Below, piece after piece: positions 8,343 to 16,390 of a DNA stretch of 18,262 nt. This stretch comes from Flavobacteriaceae bacterium UBA6231 (GTDB taxonomy: Bacteria > Bacteroidota > Bacteroidia > Flavobacteriales > Flavobacteriaceae). The notes beneath the pieces were generated by a model that had not been told where the DNA came from, did no database searches, and saw nothing but the letters and a program-made list of their open reading frames with translations. Each line of letters begins with the position of its first letter. Position 1 is the stretch's first letter. The position numbers were made by a program, and so were the translations under genes. Location of the stretch: positions 475-18,736 of the forward strand of contig DJWL01000053.1 of assembly GCA_002441545.1 (NCBI GenBank). The letters are read 5' to 3'.

Positions 8343-8377
8343 AATAAACCCTAGGTTTATTGTCTAATAGTTTTTTT
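8343..8377 (+). terminator. Hairpin downstream of aroB, possible terminator
   Basis: AATAAACCCTAGGTTTATT (8343-8361) is a perfect inverted repeat with 8-bp arms and a 3-nt loop, 45 bp after the aroB stop codon. A run of seven T follows at 8371-8377. The T-run starts 9 nt after the stem, further than in a classical intrinsic terminator, so an operator for the next gene is an alternative. Confidence 0.4.
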
Positions 8378-8465
8378 ATTATGAAATAAATTTATCTTTT
8401 GTTAAATTATTCCAAAGGATAAATAAAGTTTTATAACCAGTAAATAATAATTAAATTTTTTACAG

Positions 8466-8780
8466 ATGAAAAGAATTATTGTTGATTACAAAAAGTTAAC
8501 ACCTGAGTTACTTAAACTTTTAACGGAAAAATTCCCCGATGGTTATAGTGATAAAGATATTATCACTTTTGATAATCATCGCAATGAAACTATTGAAGCT
8601 GTTGAAATTAAAACAGATGATGCAGATTATTTAGTAAAGGTAAGTAGTAAATTACATTATACTATGACAAATTTTGATAGTGAAGATTTTGAGGTAAATG
8701 AACTAGGTAATGTTATTGTTGACCCAGATTTAGAAAACATAGTTGAGCCTAATACTTATATAGATGACGAAGAAGAATAA
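8466..8780 (+). CDS. Small acidic conserved flavobacterial protein
   Basis: 104 residues, no signal peptide or membrane segment, so probably cytoplasmic. The N-terminal half is MKRIIVDYKKLTPELLKLL then FPDGYSDKDIITF, an alpha/beta-looking start with alternating hydrophobics. It is followed by IEAVEIKTDDADYLVKVSSKL, likely a beta-hairpin. The tail is strongly acidic and ends DDEEE. I recall small proteins of this pattern between aroB/proline dehydrogenase-type neighbours in flavobacteria, some labelled 'DNA primase', which the sequence does not support: no primase motif is present. It stands alone, with 168 bp before it and 103 bp after it. No function is assigned. Confidence 0.8.
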   Translation: MKRIIVDYKKLTPELLKLLTEKFPDGYSDKDIITFDNHRNETIEAVEIKTDDADYLVKVSSKLHYTMTNFDSEDFEVNELGNVIVDPDLENIVEPNTYIDDEEE

Positions 8781-8856
8781 ACATTCCATTTTAAAATTTA
8801 TTCTTATAGCAGTTTAATTCCTTAACTCAATCTACTTAAAACAAAAAAGAAACTTA

Positions 8857-8874
8857 ATTGATAAGTTTATCAAT
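8857..8874. promoter_or_regulatory. Perfect dyad just upstream of the PHP phosphatase start
   Basis: ATTGATAAGTTTATCAAT has 8-bp arms and a 2-bp centre, ending 9 bp before the ATG at 8884. It would overlap the ribosome landing zone if transcribed, so it could act as an operator on DNA or as a small hairpin limiting translation. Nothing else in the window carries the same sequence. Confidence 0.35.
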
Positions 8875-8883
8875 AATTTATTC

Positions 8884-9630
8884 ATGTTAAATATATTTTC
8901 AAAAAAACAATTTCTCATAGATTTATTAAAAGACTTTGTTGATATACATTGTCATATATTACCAGGAATTGACGATGGTGCAAAAACTGTTGATGAGAGT
9001 ATATCGCTTATAAAAAAAATGAGTGAATTAGGAATTAAACAATTTATAGCGACGCCGCATATAATGCAAGATTTTTATCCTAATGATGAACTTTCCATTG
9101 GAAATGCATTTCAAAGCCTTATAGAAAACTTAGCGAAAAAAAAATTAAATAATACTGTAATAAATCCATCTGCAGAATATATGATGGATAATCATTTCGA
9201 AAATTTAGTGAAACAAAAAGATCTATTTCCTTTAAAAGAAAACTATGTACTGATTGAAATGTCATACTTTCAACCACCTATTAATTTGCAAGAAATTATT
9301 CATGACATTTTAATGAAGGAATACAAACCCGTATTAGCACATCCTGAGCGCTATACCTATTATCATGGCAAAAAAGAATTTTACAAAACTCTAAAGCAAC
9401 TTGGGTGTTTTTTTCAACTCAATTTGTTGTCATTAAGTGACCACTATGGAAAAAGCATTCAAAAAACCGGTTCGTATTTACTAGACGAAAACCTTATTGA
9501 TTTTGTAGCTACTGATACTCATAATAGCAGTCATATAGAAAAACTAACCAATATGGTTATAAACAAAAATAAAAAAACAAAATTGCTTAGTATAATTGAG
9601 AATACAAAAAACACCTTTTTAGTTTCCTAA
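8884..9630 (+). CDS. PHP-family protein tyrosine phosphatase (CpsB/CapC/YwqE type)
   Basis: 248 residues, the usual length of Gram-positive CpsB and YwqE and their Bacteroidota relatives. Polymerase-and-histidinol-phosphatase fold with all metal-binding motifs visible: DIHCHILPGIDDG (20-32; D20, H22, H24), ATPH (56-59), AEY with E98, H104, IEMS with E125, LAHPERY (151-157) and TDTHN (210-214). Family members dephosphorylate the tyrosine cluster of BY-kinases and so control capsule or exopolysaccharide chain length. The expected substrate is the Wzc-like kinase encoded convergently at 9619-12009; the two coding ends overlap by 12 bp. The start at 8884 leaves a short pre-domain of about 18 residues. 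Confidence 0.92.
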   Translation: MLNIFSKKQFLIDLLKDFVDIHCHILPGIDDGAKTVDESISLIKKMSELGIKQFIATPHIMQDFYPNDELSIGNAFQSLIENLAKKKLNNTVINPSAEYMMDNHFENLVKQKDLFPLKENYVLIEMSYFQPPINLQEIIHDILMKEYKPVLAHPERYTYYHGKKEFYKTLKQLGCFFQLNLLSLSDHYGKSIQKTGSYLLDENLIDFVATDTHNSSHIEKLTNMVINKNKKTKLLSIIENTKNTFLVS

Positions 9631-12009
9631 AAATCTTTTTAATAAAGATTTTTTTTCTGGAGCACCATAATAACCATATCTGGCTCCATACCCAAAATTA
9701 GCTTGATTAACATCATTAACAACCAACATCATACCGTTAAGCTTGTTCTTGTCATGCAATTCTTTAGCAAAATTTAAAATTTCTTTTTCAGTATAATCTG
9801 CACGCGTTAAATAAACCGTATGTCCGGCAAATTGACTAAACAACAAGGTGTCTGTTACTAACATAGCCGGAGCAGTATCAACTATAACAAAATCATACTG
9901 ATTTGAAACCTTATCAAAAAGAGGTTTCATACGGTCGCTCATTAATAATTCAGCTGGATTTGGTGGGATTTTACCAGCTAATAAAACATCTATTTTGTTG
10001 TCACCTACACTATATGTGTCAATAGCTTCACCAATAAGAATAGAATCATCAGTCAAATATTCTGTAAGACCAATTTTTGAAACACGTTTTTTATGTAAAT
10101 TAAGTGGTCCTAAATCAGTTTTTGGGTTTCTAATATCAGCACCTATCAAAAGTACTCTTTTATCTGTATTTGCTAAAGTTAGAGCGAAATTTATACTGAA
10201 AAAAGATTTTCCTTCTCCATCAATTGTTGAAGTAACAAAAACAACATTGTCATAATCTTTTACATGCCTACCACGTCTCACATAATCAAAATTAGTTCTA
10301 ATAATTCTGAAAGACTCTGACAATAAAGAACGGTCATTTCTTTGAACAAGAAAATCCAATTCTTTTCCTTTAAGTTTAGGTATTTCACCTAATACCGTAA
10401 TATCTTTTATTGTTTTTTCCAGGTCTTCTTTGTTATGAATTTTAGTATCTAACAAATCTTTAACATATATAACAGAAAATGGAACAAAAAGCCCAAAAAA
10501 TAAAGCAGCTATATAAATTACTTGACTATTAGGGGAAACAGGTATTCCTGTACTATAAGCTTCATCAACAACTTTCACATTAGGAGATGTCGCTGTCATT
10601 GAAATAGTAGCTTCCTCTCTTTTCTGTAAAAGATAAAGATATAAAGCCTCTTTGATACCTTGTTTACGTTCAATTCCTCTTAGTTTGCGCTCTTGGCCTG
10701 GTACAGAATATATTTTAGAATTAATTCGATCTGATTGATTTTGCAAACCATTAATTCTAATATTTAACGTTTTTCTAGCATTATCAATGCTTTGATTTAA
10801 ATTTTGCCTAATAGCATTAAGACTTTCATCTAATTGTACTATAACCAAGTTCTTTTCTCCTGCACTTGTTAAAAGACGTTCCCTGTTTGCTAATAATTCA
10901 CTATATCTTTCAGAAAGCGCACTGATAGAAGGATCACCAGTACCCATTGATGGTATTGGGTCGAACGTAGAAGAATCTGTTCCTAATGACTCTTTCATGT
11001 AGTTTAATACGCGATATTCTGTTTTAGCTTGATCTAACAATTGCTCATTTTGTGTACTTGAACTCAAAAACTGTCCAGCCTCAGAAGATACATCTGTTAT
11101 TTTGTTTCCTGTTTTAAATCTAACAATGCTATCATCAACATTAACCAAATCTGAAGCAATTAATTCGACACGAGAATCTATAAATTCGGCTGTGTTTTTT
11201 GATCTATTATTCTTTAATCTTAAGTTTGAAGCATTATATTCTTCTACCAAAGTACTAACAACATCTTTTGCTTTTTGAGGTATATTATCTTTTGCACTTA
11301 CAATTAAAACTTTTGATGATTTACCATAGGGTTCAACAGTAAGATTTGATCTTAATGCTTCTGCTACTGAATTAATTGAAGACATGTTTACCCTTAAATC
11401 ATAGCCTATTAGTTTATCTGTTTTACCATCTTTAGGGGTAATAATCATTCCTCCAAATGGAGTTGGTATATTTTCACCGTAAGCAATTTTTTTTGGAGTA
11501 TCATCTTCGTTAACTCTATAATTAAATCCTACACTTGAATTAATATCAATCAAAAAATTGAAATCAGTTTTATAAATGATAGAATCTGATGCTATAAAAT
11601 TAAAATTAACTGGAACACTTTTCCCATATAGTTCAGATTCATAAACTCTACCTTTAGTAAAATACCTAACGTTTAGTTGCAATTTTTTAACAACATTTCT
11701 TACTAAATCTCTAGATTTAATTATTTGGATTTCATCTTCTACTTTAGCTTCTTCACTTTCTGAAAAAAGTGATAAATCTTGAAAAACAGCACTAGGTGAA
11801 GAACTTTCTTTATCATCTATAAGCATTATTTTAGTATATGCTTCGTATTGTGGAGGCGTATATCTCAAATATAAATATGCAATACCTAAAAACAATAAGC
11901 AACACAAAACAAACCATCTCCATTGTTTAAAGTATAAACTTAAAGTCTTCTTTAAATTAAAATCTTGGGAAACAGTACTTTTAAAATTGTTTTCTTGATT
12001 TGAAACCAT
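9619..12009 (-). CDS. Wzc-like polysaccharide co-polymerase with BY-kinase domain
   Basis: 796 residues, fused co-polymerase plus bacterial tyrosine kinase. N-terminal cytoplasmic tail, first membrane helix at about 31-48, periplasmic Wzz/coiled-coil region, GNVR-type segment VPGQERKLRGIERKQGIKEA (436-455), second helix at about 497-516. The kinase has the conserved SESFRIIRTN (564-573), Walker A STIDGEGKS (594-602), Walker A' LLIGADIRNP (620-629) and Walker B FVIVDTAP (707-714). The C-terminal tail carries Y774, Y778, Y780 and Y781, the autophosphorylation cluster. It sets chain length and couples synthesis to Wza export. It is last in the operon, 12 bp after the Wza-like gene. Its 3' end overlaps the convergent PHP phosphatase gene. 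Confidence 0.95.
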   Translation of the reverse strand: MVSNQENNFKSTVSQDFNLKKTLSLYFKQWRWFVLCCLLFLGIAYLYLRYTPPQYEAYTKIMLIDDKESSSPSAVFQDLSLFSESEEAKVEDEIQIIKSRDLVRNVVKKLQLNVRYFTKGRVYESELYGKSVPVNFNFIASDSIIYKTDFNFLIDINSSVGFNYRVNEDDTPKKIAYGENIPTPFGGMIITPKDGKTDKLIGYDLRVNMSSINSVAEALRSNLTVEPYGKSSKVLIVSAKDNIPQKAKDVVSTLVEEYNASNLRLKNNRSKNTAEFIDSRVELIASDLVNVDDSIVRFKTGNKITDVSSEAGQFLSSSTQNEQLLDQAKTEYRVLNYMKESLGTDSSTFDPIPSMGTGDPSISALSERYSELLANRERLLTSAGEKNLVIVQLDESLNAIRQNLNQSIDNARKTLNIRINGLQNQSDRINSKIYSVPGQERKLRGIERKQGIKEALYLYLLQKREEATISMTATSPNVKVVDEAYSTGIPVSPNSQVIYIAALFFGLFVPFSVIYVKDLLDTKIHNKEDLEKTIKDITVLGEIPKLKGKELDFLVQRNDRSLLSESFRIIRTNFDYVRRGRHVKDYDNVVFVTSTIDGEGKSFFSINFALTLANTDKRVLLIGADIRNPKTDLGPLNLHKKRVSKIGLTEYLTDDSILIGEAIDTYSVGDNKIDVLLAGKIPPNPAELLMSDRMKPLFDKVSNQYDFVIVDTAPAMLVTDTLLFSQFAGHTVYLTRADYTEKEILNFAKELHDKNKLNGMMLVVNDVNQANFGYGARYGYYGAPEKKSLLKRFLGN
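9629..9656 (+). terminator. Intrinsic-terminator-like hairpin after the PHP phosphatase, inside the kinase gene
   Basis: AAAAATCTTT (9629-9638) and AAAGATTTTT (9644-9653) are perfect 10-bp arms around a 5-nt TTAAT loop, and the T-run continues to 9656. The left arm begins in the phosphatase stop codon. On the plus strand this has the layout of a rho-independent terminator, though the stem is AT-rich with one G-C pair. It lies within the final codons (about residues 785-793) of the minus-strand kinase gene. Confidence 0.45.
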
Positions 12010-12021
12010 AAATTTATAAAA

Positions 12022-12843
12022 CTAAAAACGTGTTGTTAAAATAGCTAAACTAATTAAAAGCGAAGAAATTGATAAAATAAGACCTATTCTTGTGTCTCCT
12101 TTAGCAGATGACATTGCTGAATTATTAGGTTCTACATAAACAACATCATTCTGTGTTAAAAAATAAACTGGTGAATTAAACACCTCTTTATTGGTTAAAT
12201 TGATGCGAGTATATGTTTTGGTTCCGTTAAAATCTCTTACTACTAAAATATTATCACGTCTACCCTTGATGGTCAAATCTCCTGCTAAACCAAGAGCTTC
12301 CATAATTGAAATACGCTCACCAGAGATTTGATAGGTACCTGGGTTTCTAACTTCTCCCAAAACTGATACCCTAAAATTTAAGATACGTAAATTAACTATA
12401 GGATCTTTTAAATAACCTTCTGATAATTTTTCTTTTAAGAGCTCTTTCCCTTCTTCTACAGTTAAACCTACAAGTTTAACTTTTCCTAATACAGGAAAAT
12501 CAATGTTTCCATCTATATCAATAAGATAATCTAAAAACTGAGCGTTGCTACCACTTTGCCTTACAAGGTTGAATGGTCTAGAAGCTTCAACATCAAAAGT
12601 TGAAACATAAATACTAACAATGTCATTCACTTTAAATTTAGGAGTAAATGAGTCTGTATCAACAATAGTTTCAAAATTTTTAGCATTTTGAAAATAAACA
12701 ACATCTTCTTTTAATGATTTACATGATGTGAATAAAAGGCTAATTACTAAAATCTTTATAAATATTATGTCTCTCGCTTTAAATAATAAGGATATTTTCA
12801 TTTTAATATTGTTTTGGGGAAAACTAAACTTTTTAAATGTCAT
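12022..12843 (-). CDS. Wza-like polysaccharide export outer-membrane lipoprotein
   Basis: 273 residues. A lipoprotein signal ends in LLFTSC, with the acylated cysteine at residue 41. The Wza poly-export domain follows (FKVNDIVSIYVSTFDVEASR), then an SLBB domain with LGEVRNPGTYQISG and a C-terminal hydrophobic segment IGLILSISSLLISLAIL. Export through the outer membrane in concert with the Wzc-like protein is the expected role. The start at 12843 shares one base with the stop of the preceding gene (TAATG), which argues for it. An internal ATG at 12801 (residue 15) would give a more ordinary signal peptide of 26 residues and is a fair alternative. It is shorter than enterobacterial Wza, as is usual in Bacteroidota. 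Confidence 0.93.
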   Translation of the reverse strand: MTFKKFSFPQNNIKMKISLLFKARDIIFIKILVISLLFTSCKSLKEDVVYFQNAKNFETIVDTDSFTPKFKVNDIVSIYVSTFDVEASRPFNLVRQSGSNAQFLDYLIDIDGNIDFPVLGKVKLVGLTVEEGKELLKEKLSEGYLKDPIVNLRILNFRVSVLGEVRNPGTYQISGERISIMEALGLAGDLTIKGRRDNILVVRDFNGTKTYTRINLTNKEVFNSPVYFLTQNDVVYVEPNNSAMSSAKGDTRIGLILSISSLLISLAILTTRF

Positions 12844-14804
12844 TACAGATTAATAAAGGTTTTATCAACCTTATCATCAGACACTTTAACATTGTTGTTT
12901 TGTTCATAAACACGAGCACGTCTGTCAAATTTTTCGAAATCTGAATTATTAGACTTGTACTCAGGAATTAATTGTTTCATTTTTAAAACAATATTATTAT
13001 TTTGAAAACGATTAGTAATACACAGTGCTTCTATTTCAGATTTTACTTTTTGATAATCGAGCTCTCTAGTTTTACTTATCATAATTTTTTTGTGATATGT
13101 AGCCAATGTATTTTCACCATCTGCTAATAACTCTTCATAAAGTTTTTCACCTGGTCTTAATCCTGTGATTTTTATATCAATATCCTCTGGATAACGTAAT
13201 CCGGAAAGTTTTATCATATTAAGAGCAAGATAATAAATCTTAACAGATTCACCCATATCAAAAATAAATATTTCACCACCTTTACCCATAGTTCCTGCCT
13301 CTAATACAAGCTGAGAAGCTTCTGGAATAGTCATAAAATACCTTGTAATATCTTTATGTGTTAAAGTTAATGGCCCTCCATTTTCAATTTGTTTCTTAAA
13401 TAAAGGAATGACAGATCCGTTTGAGCCTAAAACATTTCCAAAACGTGTAGTAATAAATTTCGTTTTACTTTCCTTTTGTAAACAACTCATATACATCTCT
13501 GCCATTCGTTTAGTTGCTCCCATAACACTGGTTGGGTTAACAGCTTTATCTGTAGAAATAAAGACAAATTTTTTGACATTATATCTAGATGAAATATCGG
13601 CTAAAATTTTAGTTCCATTAACATTAACTTTAATAGATTCATACGGAGAAGCTTCCATTAAAGGAACATGCTTATAAGCAGCAGCATGAAATACCATAGT
13701 TGGTTTAAATTCTTGAAATATGCCATCAATTCTTAAACCATCACGTATATCAGCAACTATTGCTGTAAAATTAAACTTCCCATTCTGTTTTAAATCCTGT
13801 TGCAAATCATACAATTGTGATTCAGCTTGATCGATTAAAACTAAATGATTAACATCGAAATGAGATAATTGTTTTACCAGCTCACTACCAATTGATCCTG
13901 CTGCGCCAGTTATTACAATAGTCTCTCCATGAAATTCATTATGTAAATTAGGATTATCTATTTTTATGGGTTCTCTTCCTAATAAATCTTCAATTTGAAC
14001 TTTTTTAATTTGACTAATACTCAATTCACCATTAATCCACTTTTCAATAGGTGGTACTTTGGTAATTTTAACCTGAGTTTCATTAATTAAAGAATCAATT
14101 AAATGCATGATGTTATCAGCTGCTATTTTTTGAGTAGCTACAACAATTTCATCAATATTATTTAATCTTACATATGAAGGAGTTATTTCTGTATATGATA
14201 AAATAGGAACTCCATTAATAAACTTCCCGTATTTTTTATTATTATCATCAATAAAACCAAGAATTTCAAATTTGGTTTTATTGTTATTTGCTAAAGCATT
14301 ATAGGTTACTATTCCAGAATCCCCTGTTCCATATATTAAAATCTTTTTTGAGGCCATGAAACGGCATTTAACATATCTATACAATACTTTAAATAATAAC
14401 CTACTTGCACTAAGTGCTACGAAACTTAACAAAGAATGGATGATAATGATTGATAAAGGAACTGTAAATTCAGGAATTAATTCGGTTACGCGATTAAGTA
14501 TAACTAAAAAACTAGTCATAAAAGTCATTAAAGCAACAGCCTTCGATAAATTCATTACGTCATTAAATCCTGTATGACGAATAACACTTTTAAAGGATCC
14601 AACTATCAAAAAACTAGACCCTGCTACAATAAAAAGTAAAGGTAATTGAACTAAAAATTGGTGTAAATCAAAATCTAGAGTAAAATTAAATCTTATAAAA
14701 TAAGCAATAAAAAAAGTAACCAAAACCATAGACAAATCTATAGCTAGTACTAACCATTTAGAGGCATATTTTTGTGAATAATAAGCAAAATAATTTTTTA
14801 TCAT
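12843..14804 (-). CDS. Membrane UDP-HexNAc 4,6-dehydratase (PglF/WbpM/FlaA1-like)
   Basis: 653 residues, full-length membrane form. About four transmembrane helices (17-38, 50-70, 88-105, 116-140) are followed by a first nucleotide-binding domain (ILIYGTGDSG 155-164). The catalytic SDR domain has TGAAGSIGSE (299-308), AAYKHVPLMEAS (375-386) and STDKAVNPTSVMGATK (417-432), with Met428 in place of the usual Tyr, then RYFMTIPEA (488-496) and GLRPGEKLYEELL (548-560). The family converts UDP-GlcNAc to the 4-keto-6-deoxy sugar. Start overlaps the upstream aminotransferase stop by 4 nt (ATGA) and its stop overlaps the Wza-like start by 1 nt, so it is translationally coupled on both sides. With the PglE-like aminotransferase next to it, a bacillosamine-type or related amino sugar is the likely product. 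Confidence 0.94.
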   Translation of the reverse strand: MIKNYFAYYSQKYASKWLVLAIDLSMVLVTFFIAYFIRFNFTLDFDLHQFLVQLPLLFIVAGSSFLIVGSFKSVIRHTGFNDVMNLSKAVALMTFMTSFLVILNRVTELIPEFTVPLSIIIIHSLLSFVALSASRLLFKVLYRYVKCRFMASKKILIYGTGDSGIVTYNALANNNKTKFEILGFIDDNNKKYGKFINGVPILSYTEITPSYVRLNNIDEIVVATQKIAADNIMHLIDSLINETQVKITKVPPIEKWINGELSISQIKKVQIEDLLGREPIKIDNPNLHNEFHGETIVITGAAGSIGSELVKQLSHFDVNHLVLIDQAESQLYDLQQDLKQNGKFNFTAIVADIRDGLRIDGIFQEFKPTMVFHAAAYKHVPLMEASPYESIKVNVNGTKILADISSRYNVKKFVFISTDKAVNPTSVMGATKRMAEMYMSCLQKESKTKFITTRFGNVLGSNGSVIPLFKKQIENGGPLTLTHKDITRYFMTIPEASQLVLEAGTMGKGGEIFIFDMGESVKIYYLALNMIKLSGLRYPEDIDIKITGLRPGEKLYEELLADGENTLATYHKKIMISKTRELDYQKVKSEIEALCITNRFQNNNIVLKMKQLIPEYKSNNSDFEKFDRRARVYEQNNNVKVSDDKVDKTFINL

Positions 14805-15934
14805 AATGAGAGAGTATTAAGTATAATTTGGAGCACACGTACTAAATCTTGTTGAGTTAAATTAGATCCACTAGGCAAACAAAGGCCTTTATTAAATAAA
14901 TCTTCGGAAACACCATTAGTATAAGAAACCGCATTTTTAAAAATGGGTTGCATATGCATTGGCTTCCATAGAGGTCTTGATTCTATATCTTCTTCTAATA
15001 AAGCAAGGCGTATCCTTTCACGTTGTTCATAAGAATCAGTTATGATACAAGTAAGCCATCGGTTAGAATAAAAACCTTCAGGCTCTTCTAGAAATTGAAT
15101 AGAATCAAATTTTGATAAATTATTTTTATAAAACTGAAAATTACGTCTTCTTGCTTCTACCCTTTCATCTAAAACTTCCATCTGACCACGACCAATTCCA
15201 GCTAAAACATTACTCATTCGATAGTTATATCCAATTGAAGAATGTTCGTAATGTGGTGCCTGATCTCTTGCTTGAGTTGATAAAAACACTGCTTTTTGTT
15301 TTAAATCTAAACGCTTTGTTATTAAAGCGCCTCCTCCAGAAGTTGTTATAATTTTATTTCCATTAAATGATAATATACCTATATCTGAAAGTGTTCCGCA
15401 TTTAACACCAAAATAACTGCTTCCTAAAGCTTCAGCACTATCTTCAATAATAGGGATATCATATTTCTTGGCAATGGCATTAATTTCATTAGCCTTGTAA
15501 GGCATGCCATATAAATGCACCGCTATAATGGCTTTTGGTTTTTTATAACTATTAATACGATCATTAATCGCAATTTCAAGCAATTCTGGAGACATATTCC
15601 AAGTATCTGTTTCACTATCAACAAATACCGGAGTAGCTCCTTGATAAACTATAGGATTAGCAGAAGCAGAAAATGTAAAACTTTGACAAAGAACCTCATC
15701 CCCTGTTCCAACCCCTAATAATTGTAATGCCAAATGAATTGATGCAGTACCAGAACTTAATACAGATGCATAAACGTCATTATTAAGATATGTTTCTATA
15801 TCATTTTCAAAACCGTCTACAAGTGGACCCAATGGAGCTATCCAATTAGTATCAAAAGCAGTATTTACATACTTTTGTTCCAAACCACTCATATGAGGTG
15901 ATGATAAATATATTTTAGTCATTGTTAGCATCAA
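14801..15934 (-). CDS. PLP-dependent sugar aminotransferase (DegT/DnrJ/EryC1/StrS family, PglE-like)
   Basis: 377 residues from the first ATG. MTKIYLSSPHMSGLEQKYV is the usual family start, so the true start may be the Met at residue 5 (15922) rather than 15934. Cofactor motifs: SSGTASIHLAL (60-70), EDSAEALGSSYFG (164-176) and the PLP-binding Lys194 in SFNGNKIITTSGGG (189-202). The enzyme would transfer an amino group from glutamate to C4 of a UDP-4-keto-6-deoxy-HexNAc, the product of the dehydratase encoded directly downstream with an ATGA overlap. It is the first gene of the minus-strand export operon. No PglD-like acetyltransferase is visible in the window, so full bacillosamine synthesis would need a gene elsewhere. 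Confidence 0.93.
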   Translation of the reverse strand: MMLTMTKIYLSSPHMSGLEQKYVNTAFDTNWIAPLGPLVDGFENDIETYLNNDVYASVLSSGTASIHLALQLLGVGTGDEVLCQSFTFSASANPIVYQGATPVFVDSETDTWNMSPELLEIAINDRINSYKKPKAIIAVHLYGMPYKANEINAIAKKYDIPIIEDSAEALGSSYFGVKCGTLSDIGILSFNGNKIITTSGGGALITKRLDLKQKAVFLSTQARDQAPHYEHSSIGYNYRMSNVLAGIGRGQMEVLDERVEARRRNFQFYKNNLSKFDSIQFLEEPEGFYSNRWLTCIITDSYEQRERIRLALLEEDIESRPLWKPMHMQPIFKNAVSYTNGVSEDLFNKGLCLPSGSNLTQQDLVRVLQIILNTLSL

Positions 15935-15989
15935 TAATTATCAATATAACTAATTTTTAAAACCTTCAATTCTAAACATAAAGTATCTG

Positions 15990-16010
15990 AGTAGTTAATC
16001 TTTAACTACT
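15990..16010. promoter_or_regulatory. Perfect dyad upstream of the aminotransferase operon
   Basis: AGTAGTTAA (15990-15998) and TTAACTACT (16002-16010) are perfect inverted copies with a 3-bp TCT centre, 56 bp upstream of the operon start at 15934. No gene ends here, so a terminator is unlikely. Either an operator or an RNA leader hairpin of the minus-strand operon would fit. Confidence 0.35.
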
Positions 16011-16013
16011 AAA
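16001..16013 (+). repeat. 13-bp direct repeat, copy 1
   Basis: TTTAACTACTAAA occurs here, overlapping the right arm of the dyad at 15990-16010, and again at 16311-16323, exactly 310 bp apart in the same orientation. Confidence 0.5.
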
Positions 16014-16310
16014 GCATATACAATTATTGTTTTGTGAATTTTAAGAGGTCTTGAAAACAAAATCAATTTGGATTAATTAAAACTTTTTATTTATTAAACA
16101 TTAAAATTAATAATACACTATTAAAAAAATTAATACTATACTATTGTAATCATAATGATTAAAATTAATTTATTGCTATTAATCAATTCAATCTCGATTT
16201 TTACAGTGTAAATTTAGTAATTGTTTTGATGTAACATAGTAACAAAATGGTTAATTCGCTAAAAACATAATTAAAATCGGTCAATAGCAATTTAAATTAT
16301 TAATACCATT

Positions 16311-16323
16311 TTTAACTACTAAA
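16311..16323 (+). repeat. 13-bp direct repeat, copy 2
   Basis: Second exact copy of TTTAACTACTAAA. It is not part of a dyad here. The sequence between the copies is not otherwise duplicated, so this is not a recent tandem duplication. Confidence 0.5.
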
Positions 16324-16390
16324 TTTATCGTCAAAATTCATTTTTTTAGATGCTGATTTTATAATTAAGGCTCAAAAAATCATGAAAATC

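Larger units (their letters stand above)
15935..16390. other. AT-rich gene-free stretch with dyads and a repeated 13-mer
   Basis: No reading frame of credible length or composition on either strand. This is most of the divergent region between the aminotransferase operon (minus) and the UDP-glucuronate epimerase (plus). It holds a 9-bp-arm dyad at 15990-16010, a 7-bp-arm dyad TAATCATAATGATTA at 16147-16161, and two copies of TTTAACTACTAAA. No clean TAnnTTTG promoter with a TTG partner was found for either operon. Confidence 0.6.

Noticed and set aside
13408..13677. 89-codon open frame on the plus strand
   Set aside because: Mirror frame of the conserved catalytic domain of the membrane dehydratase. 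A similar mirror frame appears opposite the soluble dehydratase, which explains their resemblance.
16155..16211. 18-codon frame starting MIKINLLLLINS that resembles a signal sequence
   Set aside because: Too short, in very AT-rich DNA, and nothing follows it; chance is sufficient.
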